A stretch of 19,033 bases of DNA, from contig JBAWFF010000220.1 in assembly GCA_049591635.1 (NCBI GenBank), positions 1 through 19,033 on the forward strand, read 5' to 3'. This stretch comes from DATFDN01 sp049591635 (GTDB lineage Bacteria > Pseudomonadota > Alphaproteobacteria > Acetobacterales > Acetobacteraceae). The notes beneath the pieces were generated by a model. It made no database searches. It saw only the letters and a program-made list of their open reading frames with translations, and had not been told where the DNA came from. This document shows, in pieces, positions 6,742 through 13,459 of the stretch (its first letter is position 1; each line of letters begins with the position of its first letter). The translations under genes were made by a program, and so were the position numbers.

Positions 6742-8727
6742 TCAGTCCTCGACGAAGCTGACCAGTATCTGACCCTCCTCGACGCCGTCGCCCGGCCGGC
6801 AGGCGACCTCGGCCACGACGGCATCGGCCGGCGCGGCCAGACGGAAGACGGTCTTCATGGCCTCCAGGATGACCAGGATGTCACCGCGCTTGACGGCCTG
6901 GCCCGGAGCGGCGGCGACGGCGGTGACTTGGCCGGGGATCGGGGCGAGGAGGCGGCCGCCGGCAGCGTCCTCGGCCTCGACAGCGGCTGCGGGGTCGGGC
7001 AGCGATAGGCGCCAGGTCTCGCCGTGCCAGCGCAGGACAACCGCGTCGGCGGTTCGGATGAAGCCGGCATGGTCGCGGATCGCGTCGAGCGTGACGGCGA
7101 GGCGGTCGTCCGGAGCGAACGACGCGGTGCCGGTGAACGATGCGCCACCCGCGGCGAGCGTCCAACCGGATGGGGCGGGGCGGACGACCACCGGGTAGGC
7201 GGCGTCGCCGACGCTGAAAGCGAGCGTGCGGGCCCGCGTCGCGTTCAGCCACCAGCCGTCGCGCGCGTTCCAGGGCGAATGCGGGTCGCCCGGCGGCGGC
7301 TGGGTCCGCGCTTCGACGGCGAGCACGCCGAGCGCGGCGACAACGAGGACTTCGGCGGGCGGTTCGCGTTGCGGGGCCAGCAGCGTGTCGGCGTGACGCG
7401 CGATGAAGCCGGTGTCCATGCCGCCAGCGGCGAACGCGGGATGCGCGGCGATGCGGGAAAGCAGATCGAGATTGCTGGCGATGCCGGCGATCTCGGTCTC
7501 GGCGAGCGCGCGGCGGAGGCGAGTGAGGGCTTCGTCGCGGCTCGCGCCATGGCAGATCACCTTGCCGAGCATCGCGTCGTAGTGGACGCTGACCGCATCG
7601 CCCGCCCGCACGCCGGCATCGACGCGGACGCCCTCGCCAGCGGGCAGATGGAGCCGGCTGATGCGCCCGATGGAGGGGGCGAAGTCGCGGGCCGGGTCCT
7701 CGGCGTAGAGGCGGGCCTCGATGGCGTGGCCGTTGAGGCGGATGGCGTCCTGAGTGGCGGGAAGCTTCTCGCCGGCGGCGACGCGGAGTTGCCATTCCAC
7801 GAGATCGAGGCCGGTTACCATCTCCGTCACCGGATGCTCCACCTGAAGGCGGGTGTTCATCTCCAGGAAGAAGAATCCGGTCGCATCGGCAACGAATTCG
7901 ACCGTGCCGGCGCCGACATATCCGACGGCGCGCGCGCAGGCGACGGCGGCTTGCCCCATCGCGTCGCGCCGCGCCGCGTCGAGGCCGGGCGCTGGCGCCT
8001 CCTCCAGCACCTTCTGGTGGCGGCGCTGGGCGGAGCAGTCGCGCTCGAACAAATGCAGCGCATTGCCGCCTGTGTCGGCGAAGACTTGCACCTCGATATG
8101 GCGGGGGCGGTCGAGATAGCGTTCGATCAGCACGCGATCGTCACCGAAGGCGGAGGCGGATTCCTGACGCGCGGAGGCCAGCGCGGCGGCGAAATCGGGT
8201 GCGGCGGTGACGACGCGCATCCCGCGCCCGCCGCCGCCGGAGACGGCCTTGATGACGACGGGAAAGCCGATGCGTGTGGCATGATCGGCCAGCAGCGCGG
8301 GGTCTTGCGCCTCCCCCTCGTAGCCGGGAAGCACGGGGACGCCCGCTTCGCGCATCAGCGTCTTGGCGGCGGATTTCGAGCCCATCGCCCGCATCGCCGA
8401 CGCCGGCGGGCCGACGAAGACGACGCCGGCGGCAACGCACGCCTCGGCGAAGGCGGGGTTCTCGGAGAGGAAGCCGTAGCCGGGATGGATCGCGTCGGCC
8501 CCGGTGCGGCGGGCGGCATCGATGATGCGCTCGATCGAGAGGTAGCTCTCGCGCGCGGGTGCCGGACCGATGCGGATCGCGCGGTCGGCGGCGGCGACGT
8601 GCATCGCGTCGGCGTCGGCGTCGGAGAAGACGGCGATTGTCTCGATGCCCATGCGCCGCGCGGTGCGCGCGATCCGCACGGCGATCTCGGCGCGGTTGGC
8701 GATCAGGAGCGTGCGGATCGCGCTCAC
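6742..8727 (-). CDS. mccA: Methylcrotonyl-CoA carboxylase, alpha (biotin) subunit
   Basis: Carries the biotin carboxylase and biotin carrier parts of the enzyme that carboxylates 3-methylcrotonyl-CoA to 3-methylglutaconyl-CoA in leucine breakdown. 661 residues, the usual length. Biotin carboxylase domain (about 1-450): N-terminal LLIANRAEIAVRIARTARRMG, HPGYGFLSEN, the ATP-grasp glycine loop AVSGGGGRGMRVV, ERDCSAQRRHQKVLEEAPA, FFFLEMNTRLQVEHPVTE, and DPARDFAPSIGRI. A linker region follows, then the biotinyl domain with the carrier lysine K625 in ILEAMKTVF, 36 residues from the end; the residue after the lysine is Thr rather than the usual Met. The start is GTG at 8727, overlapping the mccB stop by four bases (GTGA), so it is translationally coupled. 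The gene order with an isovaleryl-CoA dehydrogenase favours MCC over propionyl- or geranyl-CoA carboxylase. Confidence 0.92.
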   Translation of the reverse strand: MSAIRTLLIANRAEIAVRIARTARRMGIETIAVFSDADADAMHVAAADRAIRIGPAPARESYLSIERIIDAARRTGADAIHPGYGFLSENPAFAEACVAAGVVFVGPPASAMRAMGSKSAAKTLMREAGVPVLPGYEGEAQDPALLADHATRIGFPVVIKAVSGGGGRGMRVVTAAPDFAAALASARQESASAFGDDRVLIERYLDRPRHIEVQVFADTGGNALHLFERDCSAQRRHQKVLEEAPAPGLDAARRDAMGQAAVACARAVGYVGAGTVEFVADATGFFFLEMNTRLQVEHPVTEMVTGLDLVEWQLRVAAGEKLPATQDAIRLNGHAIEARLYAEDPARDFAPSIGRISRLHLPAGEGVRVDAGVRAGDAVSVHYDAMLGKVICHGASRDEALTRLRRALAETEIAGIASNLDLLSRIAAHPAFAAGGMDTGFIARHADTLLAPQREPPAEVLVVAALGVLAVEARTQPPPGDPHSPWNARDGWWLNATRARTLAFSVGDAAYPVVVRPAPSGWTLAAGGASFTGTASFAPDDRLAVTLDAIRDHAGFIRTADAVVLRWHGETWRLSLPDPAAAVEAEDAAGGRLLAPIPGQVTAVAAAPGQAVKRGDILVILEAMKTVFRLAAPADAVVAEVACRPGDGVEEGQILVSFVED

Positions 8728-10313
8728 ATCCGGAACACGCCGAAGCGCGTCTCCTCGATGGGGGCGTTCAGCGCCGCCGACAACGACAACGCGAGCACAC
8801 GGCGGGTGTCGGCGGGGTCGATGATGCCGTCATCCCAGAGCCGCGCGGTCGCGTAGTAGGGGCGGCCCTTGGCGTCGTATTCGGCGCGGATCGGCGCCTT
8901 GAACGCCTCCTCCTCAGCGGCGTCCTTGAAGCCGCCGGCGCGCACGGTGGACAACACGCTCGCCGCCTGCTCGCCGCCCATCACCGAGATGCGCGCATTC
9001 GGCCACATCCAGACGAATCGCGGGTCGTAGGCGCGCCCGCACATGCCGTAATTGCCGGCCCCGTAGCTGCCGCCGATGATGATGGTGATCTTCGGAACCG
9101 ACGTCGTCGCGACGGCGGTGACCAGCTTGGCGCCGTCCTTGGCGATGCCGCCCGCCTCGTATTTCCGCCCGACCATGAAGCCGGTGATGTTTTGCAAGAA
9201 CACCAGCGGGATGCGGCGTTGGCTGCACAATTCGATGAAGTGTGCGCCCTTCAGCGCCGATTCTGAGAACAGGATGCCGTTCGACGCGACGATGCCGACC
9301 GGATAGCCCGAGACCCTGGCGAAGCCGCAGACGAGCGTGGTGCCGTAGAGGCGCTTGAACTCGTCGAGGTCGCTGTCGTCGACGATGCGCGCGACCACCT
9401 CCCGCACGTCGTATGGCGCGCGGATGTCGGCGGGGACGACGCCATGCAGCTCGGCGGGATCGTAGCGCGGCGGCATGGGCGCGCGGAGCGGCGTGTCGAA
9501 GCGTTTGGCATGGTTCAGGCCGGCGACGATGCGGCGGCAGATGCTCAGCGCATGGCGATCGTTCTGCGCGTAGTGATCGACAACGCCAGACGTGCGGGCG
9601 TGTACGTCGGCGCCCCCAAGGTCCTCGGCCGAGACCTCCTCTCCGGTCGCCGCCTTCACGAGCGGCGGCCCGGCAAGGAAGATGGTGCCCTGGCGGCGGA
9701 CGATCACGCTCTCGTCGCTCATCGCCGGGACGTAGGCCCCGCCGGCGGTGCAGGAGCCGAGCACGGCGGCGATCTGCGGAATGCCGTGGGCGGACAGGTT
9801 GGCCTGGTTGAAGAAGATGCGGCCGAAATGCTCGCGGTCGGGGAATATCTCGTCCTGCATAGGCAGGAAGGCGCCGCCGGAATCCACTAGGTACAGGCAG
9901 GGGAGATGGTTGGCGCGGGCGACGTCCTGGGCGCGGAGGTGCTTCTTCACCGTCATCGGGAAGTAGGTCCCGCCCTTCACCGTGGCGTCGTTGGCGACGA
10001 CGACGCATTCGCGCCCGGCGATGCGCCCGATGCCGGTGATAATCCCGGCGGAGGGCACCTCGTCGCCATACATGCCGTTGGCGGCGAGTTGGCAGAGTTC
10101 GAGGAACGGCGAGCCGGGGTCGATCAGCGCGCCGACCCGATCGCGCGGCAGCAGCTTGCCGCGCGCCAAGTGGCGCTTGCGCGAGGCCTCGCCGCCGCCG
10201 AGTTCGGCGTTCGCGACCTGGGCGCGAAGGTCGTCGACGAGGGCGCGCATCGCTTCGGCGTTGGCGGCGAAGTCGGCGGAGCGGGGGGTAAGGTCGGAGC
10301 GGAGGATGGTCAT
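8724..10313 (-). CDS. mccB: Methylcrotonyl-CoA carboxylase, beta (carboxyltransferase) subunit
   Basis: 529-residue carboxyltransferase that moves the carboxyl group from carboxybiotin to 3-methylcrotonyl-CoA; it works as a complex with the alpha subunit encoded immediately downstream. Crotonase-fold landmarks: VVANDATVKGGTYFPMTVKKH (about 105-125), LYLVDSGGAFLPMQDEIFPD, AAVLGSCTAGGAYVPAMSDE, IFLAGPPLVKAATGE, then the second half with VGIVASNGILFSE, FLQNITGFMVGRKYE, and IIIGGSYGAGNYGMCGRAYDP. The FLQNITGFMVG segment and 'GGAFLPMQ' are typical of MCC beta rather than PCC beta. The ATG at 10313 has only a weak ribosome-binding site. The gap to ivd upstream (121 bases) holds the palindromic repeat. 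No hydratase gene separates mccB from mccA, unlike in many liu clusters. Confidence 0.93.
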   Translation of the reverse strand: MTILRSDLTPRSADFAANAEAMRALVDDLRAQVANAELGGGEASRKRHLARGKLLPRDRVGALIDPGSPFLELCQLAANGMYGDEVPSAGIITGIGRIAGRECVVVANDATVKGGTYFPMTVKKHLRAQDVARANHLPCLYLVDSGGAFLPMQDEIFPDREHFGRIFFNQANLSAHGIPQIAAVLGSCTAGGAYVPAMSDESVIVRRQGTIFLAGPPLVKAATGEEVSAEDLGGADVHARTSGVVDHYAQNDRHALSICRRIVAGLNHAKRFDTPLRAPMPPRYDPAELHGVVPADIRAPYDVREVVARIVDDSDLDEFKRLYGTTLVCGFARVSGYPVGIVASNGILFSESALKGAHFIELCSQRRIPLVFLQNITGFMVGRKYEAGGIAKDGAKLVTAVATTSVPKITIIIGGSYGAGNYGMCGRAYDPRFVWMWPNARISVMGGEQAASVLSTVRAGGFKDAAEEEAFKAPIRAEYDAKGRPYYATARLWDDGIIDPADTRRVLALSLSAALNAPIEETRFGVFRM

Positions 10314-10324
10314 TCGGCGCGACT

Positions 10325-10429
10325 CTCACCCGGCGCGCGTTGCGCGCCGACCTCTCCCGGAGGGAGAGGTGAAGGCTTCTTCTTACCTCTCCCTCTGGGA
10401 GAGGTCGCCGCGCCTTCGCGGCGGGTGAG
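10325..10429. repeat. Double palindromic extragenic repeat (BIME/REP-like)
   Basis: Two inverted copies of one composite element. Left copy: CTCACCC (10325-10331), hairpin GGCGCGC-GTT-GCGCGCC (10332-10348), hairpin ACCTCTCCC-GGA-GGGAGAGGT (10350-10370). Right copy in mirror order: ACCTCTCCC-TCT-GGGAGAGGT (10385-10405), hairpin GCCGCG-CCTT-CGCGGC (10407-10422), GGGTGAG (10423-10429). The spacer is 10371-10384. The loops and the GC hairpins differ between copies while the pairing is preserved, as expected of a selected structure. It starts six bases beyond the ivd stop and ends before mccB. It lacks a T run on either strand, so it is not a standard terminator. The CTCACCC...CCTCTCCC theme is widespread in GC-rich alphaproteobacterial intergenic DNA. 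Confidence 0.85.
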
Positions 10430-10434
10430 GGTGT

Positions 10435-11613
10435 TCACGCCGTCTCCGTGAACAATTCGCGCCCGATCAGCATTCGGCGGATTTCGCTGGTACCGGCGCC
10501 GATCTCATACAGCTTCGCATCCCGCAGCAGTCGTCCGGTCGGGTAGTCGTTGACGTAACCATTGCCGCCCAACGCCTGGATCGCCTCGCCCGCCATCCAG
10601 GTCGCCTTCTCGGCCGCATACAGGATCGCGCCGGCCGCGTCCTTGCGGGTGGTCTGGTTGCGGTCGCAGGCGCGCGCCACCGCGTACACGTACGCCTTGC
10701 AGGCGTTCATCGTGGTGTACATGTCGGCGAGCTTGCCCTGCATTAGCTGGAACTCTCCGATCGGCTGGCCGAACTGCCGGCGTTCGTGGACGTAGGGCAC
10801 CACGACGTCCATGCAGGCGTCCATGATGCCGAGCGGGCCGGCGGCGAGCACCGCGCGTTCATAGTCGAGCCCGCTCATGAGCACGCCCACGCCCTCACCC
10901 ACCCGGCCGAGGACATTCTCCTCCGGCACCTCGCAGTCCTGGAACACCAACTCGCAGGTGTTCGACCCGCGCATTCCCAGCTTGTCGAGCTTCTGCGCGG
11001 TGGAGAACCCCTTGAAGCCCTTCTCGACGAGGAACGTCGTGATGCCGCGCGGCCCCGCCGCCGGATCGGTCTTCGCGTAGATGATCAGCGTGTCGGCGTC
11101 CGGTCCGTTGGTGATCCACATCTTGTTGCCGTTGAGCACGTAGCGATCACCGCGCTTCTCCGCCCGCGTCCGCATCCCGACGACGTCCGATCCGGCGCCC
11201 GGCTCGGACATGGCGAGCGCGCCGACATGCTCGCCGGAAATGAGCTTCGGCAGGTAGCGGCGCTTCTGCGCCTCGGTACCGTTGCGGTGGATCTGGTTGA
11301 CCGCGAGTTGCGAGTGCGCGCCGTAGGACAGGCCGACCGAGGCCGAGGCGCGGCTGATCTCTTCGACCGCGACGACGTGCTCCAGGTAGCCCATGCCGGC
11401 GCCGCCGTATTCCTCCGGGGCGGTGATGCCGAGCACGCCGAGATCGCCGAACTTGCGCCAGAGGTCCATCGGGAACGCGTTGTCGCGGTCGATCTGGGCG
11501 GCGCGCGGCGCGATCTCGGCGGCGGCGAACGCCTCAACCTGGGCGCGCAGCATGTCGGCGGCCTCGCCGAGGTTGAAGTCGAGGCCTGGGAGCCGGTTCG
11601 GGAGCGAGGCCAT
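10435..11613 (-). CDS. ivd: Isovaleryl-CoA dehydrogenase
   Basis: FAD enzyme oxidising isovaleryl-CoA to 3-methylcrotonyl-CoA, the substrate of the carboxylase encoded downstream; electrons go to ETF. 392 residues, acyl-CoA dehydrogenase fold. Seen: ALAMSEPGAGSDVVGM (FAD/substrate loop, about 133-147), MWITNGPDADTLIIYAKTD, and CEVPEENVLG. Two features separate it from other acyl-CoA dehydrogenases. The catalytic base is in LDYERAVLAAGPLGIM (E252, the position known for isovaleryl-CoA dehydrogenase). The usual Glu near the C-terminus is replaced by Ala in YEIGAGTSEIRRM. The start is ATG at 11613 with GAGAAGGG upstream; an in-frame ATG at 11679 would lie inside the operator and is rejected. First gene of the operon ivd-mccB-mccA, facing a MarR-GNAT regulator across 86 bases. 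Confidence 0.94.
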   Translation of the reverse strand: MASLPNRLPGLDFNLGEAADMLRAQVEAFAAAEIAPRAAQIDRDNAFPMDLWRKFGDLGVLGITAPEEYGGAGMGYLEHVVAVEEISRASASVGLSYGAHSQLAVNQIHRNGTEAQKRRYLPKLISGEHVGALAMSEPGAGSDVVGMRTRAEKRGDRYVLNGNKMWITNGPDADTLIIYAKTDPAAGPRGITTFLVEKGFKGFSTAQKLDKLGMRGSNTCELVFQDCEVPEENVLGRVGEGVGVLMSGLDYERAVLAAGPLGIMDACMDVVVPYVHERRQFGQPIGEFQLMQGKLADMYTTMNACKAYVYAVARACDRNQTTRKDAAGAILYAAEKATWMAGEAIQALGGNGYVNDYPTGRLLRDAKLYEIGAGTSEIRRMLIGRELFTETA

Positions 11614-11660
11614 AGGCGAACCCTTCTCACGCAGTTTACTCGCCGGGCAGGCAGTGATGT

Positions 11661-11677
11661 GCTTGACTAAGTCAAGC
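11661..11677. promoter_or_regulatory. Perfect palindromic operator between ivd and the MarR-GNAT gene
   Basis: GCTTGAC-TAA-GTCAAGC: 7-base arms, exact reverse complements, 3-base centre, in the 86-base gap between divergent genes. The size suits a MarR dimer. It contains a TTGAC (-35-like) core on both strands, so a bound protein could block RNA polymerase in either direction. A third TTGAC lies at 11684-11688. No convincing -10 element could be fixed on either strand. Confidence 0.7.
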
Positions 11678-11699
11678 AATCATTTGACAGAGCCACGCC

Positions 11700-12611
11700 A
11701 TGTCCGACCGCATCGCCGCCATACGGCGTTTCAACCGCTTCTATACACGCTGGGTCGGCGCGTTGCAGGAGGGCCTGCTGCATAGCCGCTTCAGCCTCGC
11801 CGAGACGCGGGTGCTCTATGAACTCGCGCATCGGCGCGATGCCACCGCGACCGAGCTTGGCCGCGACCTTGGTCTGGACGCCGGCTATCTCAGCCGCATC
11901 CTGACGCGGTTTGACGAGGATGGCCTGATCGCGCGGGCGCCGTCAGCGGAGGATCGCCGCCGGAGCGTGCTGTCGCTGACCGAGGCCGGCCGGGCCGCGT
12001 TCGCGCCGCTCGACGAGGCCGCGCGCGAGGAAATCGCCGGCCAGATCGCCGGACTGGCGGCGCCGGCGCAGGACGAGCTGGTTGGCGCGATGGGACGGAT
12101 CGAGGCGCTGCTGGCGGCCGATCCAAACCGGCCCTACGTCATCCGCCCGCCACGCGCAGGCGACATCGGCTGGGTCGTCGCCCGGCACGGCGCGCTGTAT
12201 GCCGCCGAATACGGTTTCGACGCCCGCTTCGAGGCGCTGGTCGCGACCGTCGCCGGCGCGTTCCTTGCCGAAAACGACCCAGCGCGCGAGCGTTGCTGGA
12301 TCGCCGAGCGCGACGGGGTCAATCTCGGCTCCATCTTCCTGGTCCGCGCAGACGACGACCTTGCGAAACTGCGGCTGCTGCTCGTCGAGCCGACCGCGCG
12401 CGGGGCGGGCATCGGGCGGCGGCTGGTCGAGGAGTGCTTGGCCTTCGCCCGCGCCGCCGGGTATCGGCGGGTGACGCTGTGGACCAACGATGTGCTGACG
12501 GCGGCGCGGCGCATTTATCAGCAGGCGGGGTTCCGGCTGATCCGTAGCGAGCCGCATCGGAACTTCGGTCCGGCGATCGTCGGGGAGGATTGGGAGAAGG
12601 TGCTGCGGTGA
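11700..12611 (+). CDS. MarR-family regulator fused to a GNAT acetyltransferase
   Basis: 303-residue two-domain protein. Residues about 1-140 are a MarR winged helix: FNRFYTRWVGALQEGLLHS, SLAETRVLYELAHRRDATATELGRDLG (positions 32-58), the recognition helix LDAGYLSRILTRFDEDGLI, and the wing SAEDRRRSVLSLTEAG. Residues about 145-303 are a GNAT domain: LRLLLVEPTARGAGIGRRLVEE (motif A with the acetyl-CoA loop RGAGIG, 234-239) and ARRIYQQAGFRLI near the end. MarR-GNAT fusions are a known, poorly characterised group. It is divergent from ivd across a perfect palindrome, so control of the leucine operon and of itself is the simplest reading (inference). The ligand could be an acyl-CoA or a modified small molecule bound by the GNAT part; the sequence does not show which. 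Confidence 0.9.
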   Translation: MSDRIAAIRRFNRFYTRWVGALQEGLLHSRFSLAETRVLYELAHRRDATATELGRDLGLDAGYLSRILTRFDEDGLIARAPSAEDRRRSVLSLTEAGRAAFAPLDEAAREEIAGQIAGLAAPAQDELVGAMGRIEALLAADPNRPYVIRPPRAGDIGWVVARHGALYAAEYGFDARFEALVATVAGAFLAENDPARERCWIAERDGVNLGSIFLVRADDDLAKLRLLLVEPTARGAGIGRRLVEECLAFARAAGYRRVTLWTNDVLTAARRIYQQAGFRLIRSEPHRNFGPAIVGEDWEKVLR

Positions 12612-12664
12612 GGCCGTCGCCCCCCACCGGCAGCCCACCACATTTTCGACGAAAGCCGTCGCTG

Positions 12665-13114
12665 CTAGCGGCCGAAAATCGATTGGATCTCCGTCGCGCT
12701 CGGAACGCGGCCATTGGGCGTGAGCTTGTCAACCACTCCCGGCAGGGCGCGAGAGAGCTGCGCCAGCAGGTCTTGCTCGCTCATGCCCGCGTGTCTCGCC
12801 AGGTCGGCGATCGTAGTCTGCCCGAGGGCCGAACCGAGTTGGGTCGGCTGGATCGGCACGTTCTGCCCGGTGCCGACCCAGGAGTTCGCGGCCTCGCCAT
12901 GACCGGCGCCCGACAGCCGATCGAGAAGCCCGCCAAGTCCACCCATCAACCCGCCGCCCTGCCCCGGCTGTGCCGCGGTGCCCGGCGATGCCCCCGCCGC
13001 GGGCGCCCCCGCGTCACCCCGGTTCATCATCTTCCCAACTAGAAGGGCGCCGAGTGCAATCATCAAGGGCTTTGAGATATTGCCGCCAGGGACGGCATCG
13101 TCGAAGAATCCCAT
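12665..13114 (-). CDS. yidB: YidB-family (DUF937) protein
   Basis: 149-residue protein of the YidB/DUF937 family, whose function is unknown. Seen: MGFFDDAV at the start, a short hydrophobic segment LMIALGALLVGKMM (17-30), a Gly/Ala/Pro-rich linker (about 34-68), then the conserved half: NSWVGTGQNVPIQPTQLGSALGQTTIADLARHAGMSEQDLLAQLS (78-121), LPGVVDKLTPNGRVPS. The 'SWIgtGeNqpIspdqL' and 'LPelVdklTPdGrvP' blocks define the family. The start at 13114 is set by a strong GAGGAGG seven bases upstream; an in-frame ATG at 13207 has no such site. It stands alone, convergent with the MarR-GNAT gene (53 bases) and divergent from the graspetide cassette. Confidence 0.85.
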   Translation of the reverse strand: MGFFDDAVPGGNISKPLMIALGALLVGKMMNRGDAGAPAAGASPGTAAQPGQGGGLMGGLGGLLDRLSGAGHGEAANSWVGTGQNVPIQPTQLGSALGQTTIADLARHAGMSEQDLLAQLSRALPGVVDKLTPNGRVPSATEIQSIFGR

Positions 13115-13347
13115 CTGAGCCTCCTCGCTTAGGTCGGCCTTGCCGAGATGGCCGACAGTTCGGCCGTCCAGAGTTGACGGTAGGGTTTCCCTAACCTTCG
13201 ACGACATTTTTGTCGATCGGAACCGGCGTAACGCCCTACGGCCGAGGATTTCGTCCGCGCGAAGCCTGCAATCTCGTCATCGCGCCAACACGCGTAGCCC
13301 AACACACCACTGTGATCAGCGTGCGCGCGCCTTCTAAGCGATTTTCT

Positions 13348-13376
13348 TTGCGCTTTCGCCGAATTAGTAGTATATC
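13348..13376 (+). promoter_or_regulatory. Candidate sigma70-type promoter for the precursor gene
   Basis: TTGCGC (13348-13353) and TATATC (13371-13376) are separated by exactly 17 bases in an AT-rich stretch; each matches the consensus hexamer at four of six positions. Transcription would begin near 13383, giving a leader of about 75 bases that contains the 13395-13414 inverted repeat. Read by eye only. Confidence 0.45.
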
Positions 13377-13394
13377 CAACGTCACGCCAACTTG

Positions 13395-13414
13395 CGTCAG
13401 GATCATTCCTGACG
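13395..13414. promoter_or_regulatory. Perfect inverted repeat in the leader of the precursor gene
   Basis: CGTCAGGA and TCCTGACG are exact reverse complements around TCAT (8-4-8), 45 bases before the precursor ATG. Relative to the candidate promoter it lies at about +12 to +31. It would work as a downstream operator that blocks transcription or as a 5' mRNA hairpin. There is no T run, so it is not a terminator. Confidence 0.5.
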
Positions 13415-13459
13415 AGTTGCGATTCTTGCGAGATTTGCCCTGTCAGATGGGAGGCTTGC

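Larger units (their letters stand above)
13115..13459. other. 345-base intergenic region between yidB and the graspetide precursor
   Basis: No protein-coding gene with support on either strand. It is clearly lower in GC than its surroundings: 26 of 60 bases are G or C at 13331-13390. It holds three inverted repeats: TAGGG-TTT-CCCTA (13181-13193), CGACA-TTTT-TGTCG (13202-13215) and CGTCAGGA-TCAT-TCCTGACG (13395-13414). It also holds a sigma70-like promoter toward the precursor gene (13348-13376). The first two repeats lie 66-101 bases before the yidB start and could serve that gene. The composition suggests separate ancestry or strong regulatory constraint. Confidence 0.6.

Noticed and set aside
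7024..8856. A 610-residue open frame on the plus strand opposite mccA
   Set aside because: It mirrors a strongly supported gene on the other strand; the translation is Gly/Asp/Arg-rich with no family motif, as expected for antisense frames in GC-rich DNA.
10350..10405. The CCTCTCCC hairpins as rho-independent terminators
   Set aside because: No T run follows on either strand, and the downstream mccBA genes clearly belong to the same pathway.
11684..11689. TTGACA as the -35 element of the MarR-GNAT gene
   Set aside because: It lies only ten bases before the ATG, leaving no room for a -10 element and start site.
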